Of a stretch of DNA of 38,142 nt, positions 26,499 to 35,796 are shown piece after piece. Source of the stretch: Yersinia rohdei ATCC 43380 (GTDB lineage Bacteria > Pseudomonadota > Gammaproteobacteria > Enterobacterales > Enterobacteriaceae); NCBI RefSeq assembly GCF_000173775.1, contig NZ_ACCD01000036.1:1-38142 (forward strand), in the 5' to 3' direction. A program made the position numbers and the translations under genes. The first letter of the stretch is position 1. Each line of letters opens with the position of its first letter. The notes beneath the pieces were generated by a model that was not told the origin of the DNA, made no database searches, and was given only the letters and a program-made list of their open reading frames with translations.

Positions 26499-29400
26499 AT
26501 GGGCAGCACCACAATGGGCGTGAAGCTCGATGAAGCAACACGCGACCGGATTAAGGCCGCAGCACAGCATATTGACCGCACGCCACACTGGTTAATTAAG
26601 CAGGCAATTTTTAACTATCTGGAACGAGTGGAAAATAACAATGAATTACCTGAGCTTCCAGCAGCTTATGCGGCCTCCTCTCAAGAAGCGGACGACATTA
26701 TGCCGCAAGTTATTGAAAGCGCCCACCAACCATTCTTAGATTTTGCCGAGCAAGTGTTGCCACAGTCAGTTATCCGAGCGGCCATTACTGCGGCCTATCG
26801 CCGCCCAGAAACAGAAGCCATTCCAATGCTATTGGAGCAGGCGCGTTTGCCAGCCGAGTTAGCGCAAGCCACACATCAGCTGGCATATTCCATTGCCGAA
26901 AAACTGCGTAATCAAAAAAGTGCCAATGGCCGCGCCGGGATAGTGCAAGGTTTGCTACAAGAGTTTTCACTGTCGTCGCAAGAAGGTGTTGCGTTGATGT
27001 GCCTGGCGGAGGCGCTGCTGCGTATTCCTGATAAACCCACTCGCGATGCGCTTATTCGCGATAAAATCAGCAATGGTAACTGGCACTCCCATTTGGGCCG
27101 CAGCCCATCCATGTTTGTCAATGCCGCCACCTGGGGCTTATTATTTACCGGCCATCTGGTTTCTACTCATAATGAAGCCAAACTGTCTAACTCTTTGAAC
27201 CGTATTATCGGTAAAGGTGGCGAGCCGCTGATCCGCAAAGGTGTGGATATGGCCATGCGCCTGATGGGCGAACAGTTTGTCACCGGCGAAACTATTGCCG
27301 AAGCACTGGCCAATGCCCGCAAATTGGAAGATAAAGGATTCCGTTACTCTTACGATATGCTGGGTGAAGCCGCACTAACAGAAGCAGATGCGCAAGCCTA
27401 TTTACTTTCTTACCAGCAAGCTATTCATGCCATAGGTAAGGCTTCTAATGGCCGGGGTATCTATGAAGGCCCGGGGATTTCAATCAAGCTTTCAGCCCTG
27501 CACCCCCGCTATAGTCGTGCTCAATATGAGCGGGTCATGGATGAGCTTTACCCACGCTTATTATCACTTACTCTGCAAGCTCGCCAATATGACATCGGGA
27601 TCAATATTGATGCAGAAGAAGCCGATCGTCTGGAAATTTCACTCGATCTGCTGGAAAAACTGTGTTTTGAACCAAAGCTAGCCGGTTGGCATGGCATAGG
27701 TTTTGTTATTCAGGCGTATCAGAAACGTTGTCCATTTACCATTGATGCGGTGATAGATATGGCGCAGCGTAGCCGCCGCCGCCTGATGATCCGTTTGGTA
27801 AAAGGGGCCTACTGGGATAGCGAAATAAAACGCGCACAAGTAGAAGGATTAGAAGGATATCCGGTTTATACCCGCAAAGTTTATACTGATGTTTCTTACC
27901 TGGCCTGCGCACGCAAATTACTGGCGGTTCCCAACCTAATTTACCCACAATTTGCAACACACAACGCACATACTTTATCGGCGATTTATCATCTTGCCGG
28001 GCAAAATTATTATCCCGGACAATATGAATTCCAATGTCTGCATGGCATGGGTGAGCCGCTGTATGAACAAGTGGTTGGGAAAGTGGCTGATGGTAAGCTT
28101 AACCGCCCCTGCCGTATTTATGCCCCGGTCGGCACCCATGAAACCTTGCTGGCCTATCTGGTGCGCCGTCTGTTAGAAAATGGGGCGAACACTTCATTTG
28201 TGAACCGGATAGCAGATACCACCCTGCCACTGGATGAGTTAGTCGCCGATCCGGTCAGTGCAGTAGAAGCCATGGCCGCCAGTGAGGGGCAGCTCGGTTT
28301 GCCTCACCCGCGCATTCCATTACCTCGGGAGTTGTACGGCACAGAAAGAGCCAACTCCAGCGGATTGGATCTTGCAAACGAGCACCGTCTGGCCTCCCTT
28401 TCCAGCGCATTACTCACCAGCGCCAGTCAGGTGTGGCGTGCAGCACCTATGATTGATGCCGAACTTGATGGCGGTGTGGAGTTACCGGTTATCAACCCTG
28501 CGGAACCAACAGATATCGTCGGTTACGTTCGCGAAGCAACCGCGGCCGAGGTAAGCCAGGCACTGGATACTGCCACCAACGCCGGGGCAATTTGGTTTGC
28601 CACTCCGCCCGCGCAAAGGGCCGCAATTTTAATCCGTGCTGCTGAATTGATGGAAAATCAGATGCAAACATTGATGGGGATACTGGTGCGCGAAGCCGGT
28701 AAAACCTTCAGTAATGCTATAGCAGAAGTTCGTGAAGCCGTTGATTTCTTGCATTATTATGCTGGAATGGTACGCGATAACTTCTCTAATAATAGCCATC
28801 GTCCACTTGGCCCGGTGGTTTGCATCAGCCCGTGGAACTTCCCGCTGGCGATATTTACCGGTCAGGTTGCTGCGGCTTTAGCGGCGGGTAACAGTGTATT
28901 GGCAAAACCTGCCGAGCAAACGCCACTGATCGCGGCTCAGGCGGTGCGCATCTTGCTGGAGGCCGGTATCCCACTTGGCGTATTGCAATTGCTGCCCGGC
29001 CAGGGTGATAGCGTCGGTGCGACACTGGTTAATGATGCCCGAGTGCGCGGCGTGATGTTCACCGGTTCAACTGAAGTCGCCAGCATTTTGCAACGCAGTA
29101 TTGCCGGCCGGCTAGATCCACAAGGCCGACCAACACCTCTGATTGCCGAAACCGGTGGCCTCAATGCCATGATAGTTGACTCATCAGCGCTCACAGAGCA
29201 GGTGGTGACAGATGTCGTCGCATCGGCCTTTGACAGTGCCGGACAACGTTGCTCGGCCTTGCGTATCCTTTGTATTCAGGATGATGTTGCCGAACATACT
29301 TTGCAGATGCTGCGGGGCGCGATGGCGGAATGCCGCATGGGTAATCCGGAGCGCCTGTCTACCGATATCGGCCCAGTGATTGATGCTGATGCCAAAGCCG

Positions 29401-30473
29401 GTATTGAACGTCATATTCAGGCCATGCAAGCGAAAGGACGCAAAGTTTATCAAGCTGCCCGCAGCAATACTCAGGATGAAAAAGAGTGGCAGCGCGGCAC
29501 CTTTATCAAACCGACCTTAATAGAACTGGATAGCTTTGATGAACTGCAAAAAGAGATCTTCGGCCCGGTGCTGCATGTCGTGCGCTTCCAACGCCAGAAC
29601 CTCAGTGCCTTAGTCGAACAAATCAATGCTTCTGGTTATGGTTTGACCTTGGGTATTCATACCCGTATTGACGAAACCATTGCGCATATCACTGAAAAAG
29701 CCAAAGTGGGCAACCTCTACGTTAATCGCAATATGGTCGGCGCGGTGGTGGGCGTGCAACCTTTTGGTGGCGAAGGGCTGTCTGGCACTGGCCCTAAAGC
29801 CGGTGGCCCCTTGTATCTTTACCGCCTGCTGTGCAGCCGCCCAGACGATGCTGTAATCAATACTCTGACTCAGCAGCATAATGAGCAAGTGCCGAATGTG
29901 GCGGGCCGCGAGGCAATACAAACGGCTTATCGCGCCCTGATAAAATGGGCAGAAGAGTTACAACAGCATCATGAATTAGTGGCGCTGGCACAGCGCTATG
30001 GTGAGTTGGCGCAAGGTGGCACCGTCCGGCTGCTACCGGGGCCAACCGGTGAACGCAACACTTATGCCCTGCTCCCTCGTGAGCGAGTCTTGTGTCTGGC
30101 GGATAACACCGCGGATGCATTGACACAGTTGGCTGCAGTGCTGGCGACGGGCTGTCAGGTCTTATGGCCAGAAAGCACCGTACAACATGATTTGTTGCGC
30201 GCATTACCGGCGGCGGTGCAAGCGCGCATTACCCTCACCAAGGATTGGCAAACAGCAAACATCAATTTTGATGCCGTCATTTACCACGGCGATGCCGACC
30301 AGTTACGTACTTTGTGTGAGCAAATAGCGCAAATTGATGGGCCGATTGTCTCAGTGCAAGGATTTGCCCGCGGTGAAACCAACATTTTGCTAGAGCGCCT
30401 GTTAATTGAACACTCTCTCAGTGTTAATACCGCAGCCGCGGGCGGGAATGCCAGCCTGATGACTATTGGCTAA
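26499..30473 (+). CDS. putA: Trifunctional PutA: repressor, proline dehydrogenase and glutamate-semialdehyde dehydrogenase
   Basis: 1324 residues from ATG 26499 (MGSTTMGVKLDEATRDRIK), with GGAG 9 bases upstream; E. coli PutA has 1320. An ATG five codons earlier is also in frame. The N-terminal ribbon-helix-helix (about 1-47) binds the put operators. The FAD proline dehydrogenase barrel covers about 85-570 (GISIKLSALHPRYSR, RLMIRLVKGAYWDSE). The NAD aldehyde dehydrogenase covers about 620-1120, with catalytic C918 in SAGQRCSALR and the GFTGST-type site MFTGSTEVAS. A C-terminal domain ends AAAGGNASLMTIG. It oxidises proline to glutamate at the membrane when proline is present and represses put genes when it is absent. 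Confidence 0.97.
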   Translation: MGSTTMGVKLDEATRDRIKAAAQHIDRTPHWLIKQAIFNYLERVENNNELPELPAAYAASSQEADDIMPQVIESAHQPFLDFAEQVLPQSVIRAAITAAYRRPETEAIPMLLEQARLPAELAQATHQLAYSIAEKLRNQKSANGRAGIVQGLLQEFSLSSQEGVALMCLAEALLRIPDKPTRDALIRDKISNGNWHSHLGRSPSMFVNAATWGLLFTGHLVSTHNEAKLSNSLNRIIGKGGEPLIRKGVDMAMRLMGEQFVTGETIAEALANARKLEDKGFRYSYDMLGEAALTEADAQAYLLSYQQAIHAIGKASNGRGIYEGPGISIKLSALHPRYSRAQYERVMDELYPRLLSLTLQARQYDIGINIDAEEADRLEISLDLLEKLCFEPKLAGWHGIGFVIQAYQKRCPFTIDAVIDMAQRSRRRLMIRLVKGAYWDSEIKRAQVEGLEGYPVYTRKVYTDVSYLACARKLLAVPNLIYPQFATHNAHTLSAIYHLAGQNYYPGQYEFQCLHGMGEPLYEQVVGKVADGKLNRPCRIYAPVGTHETLLAYLVRRLLENGANTSFVNRIADTTLPLDELVADPVSAVEAMAASEGQLGLPHPRIPLPRELYGTERANSSGLDLANEHRLASLSSALLTSASQVWRAAPMIDAELDGGVELPVINPAEPTDIVGYVREATAAEVSQALDTATNAGAIWFATPPAQRAAILIRAAELMENQMQTLMGILVREAGKTFSNAIAEVREAVDFLHYYAGMVRDNFSNNSHRPLGPVVCISPWNFPLAIFTGQVAAALAAGNSVLAKPAEQTPLIAAQAVRILLEAGIPLGVLQLLPGQGDSVGATLVNDARVRGVMFTGSTEVASILQRSIAGRLDPQGRPTPLIAETGGLNAMIVDSSALTEQVVTDVVASAFDSAGQRCSALRILCIQDDVAEHTLQMLRGAMAECRMGNPERLSTDIGPVIDADAKAGIERHIQAMQAKGRKVYQAARSNTQDEKEWQRGTFIKPTLIELDSFDELQKEIFGPVLHVVRFQRQNLSALVEQINASGYGLTLGIHTRIDETIAHITEKAKVGNLYVNRNMVGAVVGVQPFGGEGLSGTGPKAGGPLYLYRLLCSRPDDAVINTLTQQHNEQVPNVAGREAIQTAYRALIKWAEELQQHHELVALAQRYGELAQGGTVRLLPGPTGERNTYALLPRERVLCLADNTADALTQLAAVLATGCQVLWPESTVQHDLLRALPAAVQARITLTKDWQTANINFDAVIYHGDADQLRTLCEQIAQIDGPIVSVQGFARGETNILLERLLIEHSLSVNTAAAGGNASLMTIG

Positions 30474-30492
30474 CCTGCCATAGTGGCGGGTT
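30472..30492 (+). terminator. First hairpin after putA
   Basis: AACCTGCC (30472-30479), ATAGT loop and GGCGGGTT (30485-30492) with one G-U pair begin inside the putA stop codon. A short T-run follows. Confidence 0.6.
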
Positions 30493-30521
30493 TCCAATGA
30501 TATTTTGTATTAATAACTAAT

Positions 30522-30538
30522 AAGGCCCTACCGGGCCA
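30522..30538 (+). repeat. Twin hairpin, left member
   Basis: AAGGCCCTACCGGGCC forms a 5-bp GGCCC/GGGCC stem with a 4-base loop. It is nearly identical to the hairpin at 30674-30693 on the other side of the dispersed repeat. Confidence 0.55.
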
Positions 30539-30559
30539 TTCAGATTACTGACAAAGTTA

Positions 30560-30655
30560 ATTAAAGGGGAAATGTGCCGAATGGGTCGTAACGGCGTAAG
30601 CCGTCGGAGCGCCCATAGGTACAGTCACCCCAGCTGACTCAAAGCTGATAATGTC
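30560..30655 (+). repeat. Dispersed repeat, copy 2
   Basis: It contains GCCGAATGGGTCGTAACGGC, then GTAAGCCGTCGGAGCGCCCA, and so on through CAGTCACCCC. It aligns along its length with the complement of 705-803 and more weakly with 20655-20740. It sits between the two GGCCC hairpins. Confidence 0.75.
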
Positions 30656-30673
30656 GATTTGTCATCAAACTCT

Positions 30674-30693
30674 AAGGCCCTAGCGGGCCTTTT
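30674..30693 (+). terminator. Second putA-side terminator (twin hairpin, right member)
   Basis: AAGGCCC, TAGC loop and GGGCCTT are followed by TT and an AAATTTT tract. It is a canonical terminator shape and differs from 30522-30538 by one base through the common 16 bases. Confidence 0.7.
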
Positions 30694-30951
30694 AAATTTT
30701 GGCCCGACCTAAACAGGCTCAGGGCTTACGGGCTAATTATTCTTCGAACCACCTCGCACAATCCACTGCAAATAGGTAACCACCACCTGTTCCTCTGGTT
30801 GCCTCCCGCAACCTTCACTTGGCCTCCTTGTATCATTCGCTGCACCTAACTCATTATTAATACTAGCGAACTACAGAGCTGCTGGTATAGCTAGCTTTCT
30901 TCTTAGTGAATACTTTATGTACAACAACTCTCAGAGGTGATAATTATATTC
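30694..30951. other. Upstream region of the toxin-antitoxin pair
   Basis: About 260 bases without a recognisable gene. It should contain the promoter of the toxin-antitoxin operon. I see no clear palindromic operator. Confidence 0.35.
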
Positions 30952-31245
30952 ATGGCTGATAAAAAAGTTATCGATGAAACTCATCAAATTGCTCGTCGGC
31001 GCGGTAATGGCCAATTACGACGCGAAATATGGGCTGACCCGTTAGGTATCATTACTCGTTATAATTTGGCTTATATCAATCACTGCTTATCACAGGGTGA
31101 TAATGGGCGAGTAATAGGTTATGACAATGCCCATGGTTTCCATCATCGCCATTACTTAGGTGCAATTGAAGCCGTCGATTTTGTCAGCTTTGAACAAATA
31201 GAGGATTGCTTTCAAAAGGATTGGACGTCACTAAGGAGAAGTTAA
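30952..31245 (+). CDS. TumE family toxin (DUF6516-like)
   Basis: 97 residues from ATG 30952 (MADKKVIDETHQIARRRGNG), preceded by AGAGGTGAT, close to the full anti-Shine-Dalgarno match. An in-frame GTG lies inside that site. The product is small and basic, with a central IITRYNLAYINH strand-helix stretch and a histidine-rich segment YDNAHGFHHRHYLG, features of the TumE/DUF6516 toxins usually found beside a DNA-binding antitoxin. The stop codon TAA shares its last A with the ATG of the next gene, so the pair is translationally coupled. The target is unknown, and the family call is from memory of its pattern. Confidence 0.72.
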   Translation: MADKKVIDETHQIARRRGNGQLRREIWADPLGIITRYNLAYINHCLSQGDNGRVIGYDNAHGFHHRHYLGAIEAVDFVSFEQIEDCFQKDWTSLRRS

Positions 31246-31616
31246 TGGACAAGCTCGTTATCAAAACAGCAACGGAAGATGAATTTTTCAAACGAGGTCA
31301 ACAACTTGCCGCATTGGCAGATGCGGGGCAAGTATTACCTGAAGAGCATACGATTACCTTTGAAGATCCACTGGAAATGGTGCGGGTATTAAGCGCTGCG
31401 CGCATTGTTTTGCTGCGAACAGTGAAAAAATATCCAGGCTCTATCACTTCCCTTTCGACCCGCTTAAAAAGGGATCGCAGTGCCGTAACCCGTGATGTGG
31501 CTATTTTGAAAAAAGCCGGGCTGGTTACCGTGGAACAAAAAGTGTTACCGGGCCACGGGCGAATGAAAGAAGTTAAAACTACCGCCCTGCGCCTTAAACT
31601 CGAAGCTTTCCTATAA
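31245..31616 (+). CDS. Putative antitoxin, winged-helix DNA-binding protein (TumA / HVO_A0114-like)
   Basis: 123 residues from ATG 31245 (MDKLVIKTATEDEFFKRG), with AAGGAG 6 bases upstream. A longer frame starts at 31206 inside the toxin gene. The C-terminal half is a MarR-like winged helix (ITSLSTRLKRDRSAVTRDVA, ILKKAGLVTVEQKV), with a basic wing GHGRMKEVKTTALRLK. The N-terminal part is acidic and could wrap the toxin. The toxin-first gene order with a one-base overlap is unlike most classical antitoxin-first systems. The gene is expected to neutralise the upstream toxin and repress the operon. Confidence 0.72.
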   Translation: MDKLVIKTATEDEFFKRGQQLAALADAGQVLPEEHTITFEDPLEMVRVLSAARIVLLRTVKKYPGSITSLSTRLKRDRSAVTRDVAILKKAGLVTVEQKVLPGHGRMKEVKTTALRLKLEAFL

Positions 31617-31641
31617 AGCAGCGAGTGCAAGGTGATAAAAT

Positions 31642-31664
31642 CGGGGGCCAGTTGCTAGCCCCCG
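31642..31664. terminator. Bidirectional terminator between the antitoxin and tcyN
   Basis: CGGGGGC (31642-31648) pairs perfectly with GCCCCCG (31658-31664). On the minus strand ATTTTATC follows directly, and on the plus strand a T-run comes 9 bases later. Confidence 0.8.
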
Positions 31665-31694
31665 CTTCGATGATTTTTACTAATGTACTAAAAA

Positions 31695-32450
31695 TTAATG
31701 GTTATTTATAAATTTATCAAGAAACTGCCGAGTGCGCTCATGCTGCGGATGAGCAAAGAGCTCTTTTGCGGGGCCTTGCTCGACTATCCGCCCGTGATCC
31801 ATAAAAATGGCTCGGTCGGCCACATCACGGGCAAAACTCATCTCATGAGTGACGATGACCATCGTCCGCTTTTCCTCAGCCAGTGCGCGGATAGTATTTA
31901 ATACTTCGCCCACCAGCTCAGGATCTAATGCAGAGGTCGGCTCATCAAATAAAATGACCTGAGGTTGCATCGCCAATGCCCGGGCAATCGCCACTCGCTG
32001 TTGCTGGCCACCGGATAAACGGCGAGGATAAGCATCTTCTTTGCCACTTAACCCAACTTTTGCCAGCAGCTCACGCGCACGTTTTACCGCCTCGTCGCGT
32101 TTCTCACCCTTAACAATCACCGGGCCTTCAATGATATTTTCCAACACCGACCGGTGTGGAAATAAATTGAAACTCTGAAATACAAAACCCACTTGTTGGC
32201 GCAAAGCACGGACTTGGCGTTGCTGCTTACCAATAGGAATGCTGCCATCAATCTCGATATCACCAACTCGAATAATTCCTGAGTCGGGGATCTCCAGCAG
32301 ATTAATACTGCGCAACAAGGTCGTTTTACCCGAGCCGCTAGGGCCGATAATAGCCACAACTTCGCCACTGTTTACTTCAAGATCGATACCATGCAGTACC
32401 TGTTGACCTTTAAACTGCTTGGTCAGATTTTTAACCTCAATGGCACTCAT
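31695..32450 (-). CDS. tcyN: L-cystine ABC transporter ATP-binding protein
   Basis: 251 residues, the ATPase (YecC) of the cystine/diaminopimelate importer. Walker A GPSGSGKTT lies at 36-44, with a Q-loop near FVFQSFNLFPH, signature LSGGQQQRVAIARAL, Walker B VILFDEPTSALD and H-loop VTHEM. It starts 2 bases after the tcyL stop and is the last gene of the minus-strand run, followed by a strong terminator. Confidence 0.95.
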   Translation of the reverse strand: MSAIEVKNLTKQFKGQQVLHGIDLEVNSGEVVAIIGPSGSGKTTLLRSINLLEIPDSGIIRVGDIEIDGSIPIGKQQRQVRALRQQVGFVFQSFNLFPHRSVLENIIEGPVIVKGEKRDEAVKRARELLAKVGLSGKEDAYPRRLSGGQQQRVAIARALAMQPQVILFDEPTSALDPELVGEVLNTIRALAEEKRTMVIVTHEMSFARDVADRAIFMDHGRIVEQGPAKELFAHPQHERTRQFLDKFINNH

Positions 32451-32452
32451 GG

Positions 32453-33115
32453 CTACTCCTGATCCTGACGATTAACATGCGCTTCCAGGCGATTTTGTAA
32501 TGCGGATAATAATGTTGCCATTATCCAGTAAATCAGCGAGGCCGCCAGATACATAGTGAAAACCTCCAACGTGCGAGAAGTCACCAATTGCGCCTGCCGG
32601 AACAGCTCAGGAACCTGAATGGTCGCCGCCAAAGAAGTATCTTTTACCAGGCCAATAAAGCTGTTACCCAGTGGAGGTAAAGCGGTGCGGCCCGCTTGTG
32701 GCAAAATCACCCGATACAGTGTCTGCCAACGCGTCATCCCGATACTGGCTGCGGCTTCCCACTGCCCTTTCTCAATTGATGAAATCGCCGCTCGCAATGT
32801 CTCTGATGTATACGCCGCCGTATTAAGAGATAAACCAATCAACGCCGCGGGCATAGGATCCAGCTCAATCCCAAACTGGGGTAAGCCATAATAAATCATA
32901 AACAGTTGGGCAATTAGCGGGGTTCCACGAAAAATGGAGACGTAAAAACGCGAGAGAAGTGACAGTGACAAGAAACGCGATAACCGCATCATTGCCAACA
33001 TAAAACCTAATGCCAGACCAAAAAACATCCCCCCCAAGCTAAGCTGGAGGGTTAACCAAGCACCTTTCAATAAAAATGGTGCTGAATCCAGCACCAATTG
33101 AATACTTTCTTGCAT
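32453..33115 (-). CDS. tcyL: L-cystine ABC transporter permease
   Basis: 220 residues, the YecS permease. A HisM/GlnP-type inner-membrane domain has about five helices and the EAA-type coupling loop EAAASIGMTRWQTLYRVILP (about 138-157), which contacts the ATPase. Its ATG shares one base with the tcyJ stop (TAATG), so translation is coupled. Confidence 0.95.
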   Translation of the reverse strand: MQESIQLVLDSAPFLLKGAWLTLQLSLGGMFFGLALGFMLAMMRLSRFLSLSLLSRFYVSIFRGTPLIAQLFMIYYGLPQFGIELDPMPAALIGLSLNTAAYTSETLRAAISSIEKGQWEAAASIGMTRWQTLYRVILPQAGRTALPPLGNSFIGLVKDTSLAATIQVPELFRQAQLVTSRTLEVFTMYLAASLIYWIMATLLSALQNRLEAHVNRQDQE

Positions 33116-33915
33116 TATTTAGTTACGTCCGCGCCAAAATATTTTTCAGAGATTTTTGCTAATGTGCCATCTTGTTGCATCTCTGCAATAGCCTGATTAA
33201 TTGCCGCTAATAACTCAGGGTTATTTTTACGCAGTGCCACACCTGATTCTTGGCGAGCAAATGCCGGGCCTGCTGCTGCCAGAGTGCCACCCGTTTTCTT
33301 CACCAAATCTAACGCCGCCAAGCGGTCAACTAAAATGGCATCGGTACGACCTACACGGAGATCCTGATACTTGGTTGGGTCATCATCATAAGTGCGAATA
33401 TCAACACCTTTCAGATTTTCGCGTAACCACTGTTCATAGTTACTGCCCAGGCCCACGCCCACTTTCTTCCCTTCCAAATCTTCAGGTTTATTGAATTGGC
33501 CTTCGTTACCTTTTTTGGTCAAGACCTGAATACCGGAGACAGTATAAGGCGTTGAGAAATCATACTTTTTCTTACGCTCATCTGAAATGGTAACTTGGTT
33601 AATCGCCACATCAATACGTTTGGATTCCAGTGAGGCCAGCATACCATCCCATTTAGTCGGGGTGATTTTTGCTTTGACGCCCATGTGTTCGGCCAATGCG
33701 TTGGCAAAATCCACTTCGAATCCAGTCAGTTTGCCATCTTCGCCCTGGAAACTGAACGGCGGATAAGTCCCTTCCAACCCAACAACTAAGACTCCGCGTT
33801 CTTTCACCTGATCTAATAAATCCCCTGCCGCGTAAGACTTCACATTAAGGCCGGTTGCCAATGCAACCGCGACCATGCCCAGCACCACCCGACGACGTAC
33901 AATTGAAAAAGCCAT
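33115..33915 (-). CDS. tcyJ: L-cystine-binding periplasmic protein (FliY)
   Basis: 266 residues from ATG 33915 (MAFSIVRRRVVLGMVAVALA), with GGGG 5 bases upstream; a start 6 codons above is open. The length equals that of the E. coli protein. A signal peptide covers about 1-30, with cleavage near SYAAG. The family 3 solute-binding fold is evident (GLEGTYPPFSFQGEDGKLTG, FEVDFANALAEHMG, RIDVAINQVTISDERKKKYD). It delivers cystine to TcyL/TcyN. The old name fliY reflects its place beside fliAZ, not a flagellar role. Confidence 0.95.
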   Translation of the reverse strand: MAFSIVRRRVVLGMVAVALATGLNVKSYAAGDLLDQVKERGVLVVGLEGTYPPFSFQGEDGKLTGFEVDFANALAEHMGVKAKITPTKWDGMLASLESKRIDVAINQVTISDERKKKYDFSTPYTVSGIQVLTKKGNEGQFNKPEDLEGKKVGVGLGSNYEQWLRENLKGVDIRTYDDDPTKYQDLRVGRTDAILVDRLAALDLVKKTGGTLAAAGPAFARQESGVALRKNNPELLAAINQAIAEMQQDGTLAKISEKYFGADVTK

Positions 33916-34033
33916 AAGTACCCCAACTGTCATGTTTATTTTTGATATTCAACACTTTATCAGTGCTATTGATGAAGCAAAGGAATAAAAACTAATAACG
34001 ATAGCCTTAAATAGAATAAGCAATCACCAAAGG

Positions 34034-35026
34034 TTACACCTGCGGGTGATAAGCAAATAATGCTGGCGCACCGCCAGTATGGATAAACAGAATTGGGCCG
34101 TCATCGCGAAATTTTTTCTGCTCAAGACCATCGAGTAAACCTGCCATTGCCTTACCGGTATAGACGGGATCCAGCAAGATGCCCTCCTGCCTTGCCAGTA
34201 ATCCAATCGCGGCTTGCCCTGCTTCATTTGGCATACCATATTGCGGCGCGAAATAATCATCCCACAAGGTAATGGCCGCCTGTGGCCCAGTAAGATCAAG
34301 GGACACCGCCAATTCTTGCTGAATTTGTGTGACTTTTGGCCGCTGCTCATCTGCTGTACGTGATACCGTCACCCCAATCAGTTCCGCTTCGGGTAACAGT
34401 TGTTGCAAACCCACGGCCAGCCCCGCATGAGTGCCGGCACTGCCCGAGGCGACCACCACCGAGCTAAAGGCGACTCGCCCTGCCGACTGAGCCGCTATTT
34501 CTAATGCGCATTGCACATATCCCAATGCACCTAAGGCATTCGAGCCGCCAACCGGAACCACATACGGGCGAAAACCTTGTGCTTCAATCCGGGTCGCCAG
34601 CTCGGCTAATTGTTGATTTGGGTCATGCAGGCCCTCGCACATCACCACCTCAACATTGAACAAATCCAACAGCAATCGATTGCCATTGGTCAGATAGTTT
34701 TCTTGTGAAGTACCGATAGGATTCTCAAGCAGCGCGACACAATGTAGCCCCAGTTTGGCAGCAACTGCCGCCGTTTGGCGCACATGATTAGATTGGATTG
34801 CACCGGCGGTAACTAGCGTATCAGCTCCGAGTCTTAGCGCTTCAGCAGCCAAAAACTCGAGCTTACGCAATTTGTTGCCCCCCAGCGCCAATGGCGTGAC
34901 ATCATCACGTTTGATATAAACTTCACGGCCCAAATAATCAGAGAGCCGAGCAAGTTTTTCCAATGGCGTCGCATTACCGACCAAGTCCAGACGCGGAAAT
35001 TGCGCCAGTTTGTGTTGAAGCGTCAC
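34034..35026 (-). CDS. dcyD: D-cysteine desulfhydrase
   Basis: 330 residues, a PLP enzyme (ACC deaminase family) that breaks D-cysteine to pyruvate, sulfide and ammonia. The lysine expected to carry PLP is K52 in [31 protein letters not shown] holds the usual Asn/Gln contacts, and the glycine-rich SGSAGTHAG loop binds phosphate. In E. coli the gene also lies between fliZ and the cystine transporter, which fits removal of toxic D-cysteine and sulfur scavenging. 118 bases separate it from tcyJ. Confidence 0.94.
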   Translation of the reverse strand: MTLQHKLAQFPRLDLVGNATPLEKLARLSDYLGREVYIKRDDVTPLALGGNKLRKLEFLAAEALRLGADTLVTAGAIQSNHVRQTAAVAAKLGLHCVALLENPIGTSQENYLTNGNRLLLDLFNVEVVMCEGLHDPNQQLAELATRIEAQGFRPYVVPVGGSNALGALGYVQCALEIAAQSAGRVAFSSVVVASGSAGTHAGLAVGLQQLLPEAELIGVTVSRTADEQRPKVTQIQQELAVSLDLTGPQAAITLWDDYFAPQYGMPNEAGQAAIGLLARQEGILLDPVYTGKAMAGLLDGLEQKKFRDDGPILFIHTGGAPALFAYHPQV

Positions 35027-35154
35027 GGGGCCCCCAGTGAATTATCGAATAAAGCTATTCATTACATTTATCAGATGTAAGGTTAATAATCACTTAATTT
35101 TATTATAGTGCAGAAAAACATTAGGCTCAGGGGAGCAAGCGCGGGGAGAAAAGC

Positions 35155-35189
35155 AAAACGCCCGGCAGATGAGATATCTGAACCGAGCG
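35155..35189 (-). terminator. Terminator after fliZ
   Basis: On the minus strand CGCTCGG (35183-35189) pairs with CCGGGCG (35159-35165), and CAGAT pairs with ATCTG inside, with a TT bulge. TTTT follows. It ends the fliAZ transcript before dcyD. Confidence 0.7.
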
Positions 35190-35231
35190 CTTATTATATA
35201 GACGAACCAGCGGCAGATTAGCCATTAGGTT

Positions 35232-35741
35232 TTAGTAATTCTTCTGCCATGCCAAATATTGATCATATTTGCGCAACGCAATACGATAATTGTTATGTGC
35301 AGCATTTGGCAACTCATCGATAATACGTTGGTGCATGGTTTCGTTAGCAAACTTTTCCGCTGGATAATTAGTAGCAACCAGCATTTCATCTAACCGACGC
35401 AAGCGCACAACATATTCGCGAACAGTGCTATGGTTCATCTCAGTTTGTTCAAATAAATACTGTTTGAATGCCATTATATCAAAATAACCCGGCGTGCTAT
35501 TGCAGTATATCTCACTACAAAAACGACATAATGCAGTTAATTCATGTTGAAGCTTTGCCCAAACTTGATCGTCAATAGGTTGGTCCATCCCGGAAATCGC
35601 TTCTTTATTAATAATTTGTCCGCGAAAAACCAATGCCATCCGATCGAGTTGTTTATGACAATGTGAGCAATGAGTTTGGCCGTGCTTATAATCTTTTAAA
35701 TAACGACTCAGCGGCCGCTTTTTTAACTGAAATCCTGGCAT
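35232..35741 (-). CDS. fliZ: Flagellar regulatory protein FliZ
   Basis: 169 residues from ATG 35741 (MPGFQLKKRPLSRYLKDYKH). The frame extends 10 codons further, but orthologues align from KRPLSRYLKD. FliZ stimulates flagellar class 2 expression and, in E. coli, opposes RpoS-dependent promoters. Visible are two zinc-finger-like Cys pairs (THCSHCHKQ and LCRFCSEIYC) and a core-binding-like helical segment KQYLFEQTEMNHSTVREYVV...RRLDEM typical of recombinase-type SAM-like domains. It lies 55 bases after fliA in the same transcript. Confidence 0.93.
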   Translation of the reverse strand: MPGFQLKKRPLSRYLKDYKHGQTHCSHCHKQLDRMALVFRGQIINKEAISGMDQPIDDQVWAKLQHELTALCRFCSEIYCNSTPGYFDIMAFKQYLFEQTEMNHSTVREYVVRLRRLDEMLVATNYPAEKFANETMHQRIIDELPNAAHNNYRIALRKYDQYLAWQKNY

Positions 35742-35796
35742 AAGAAGACCTGCATTAATAATGTGAAGCACCGTGATATCATTGAGCGAAAATGAA

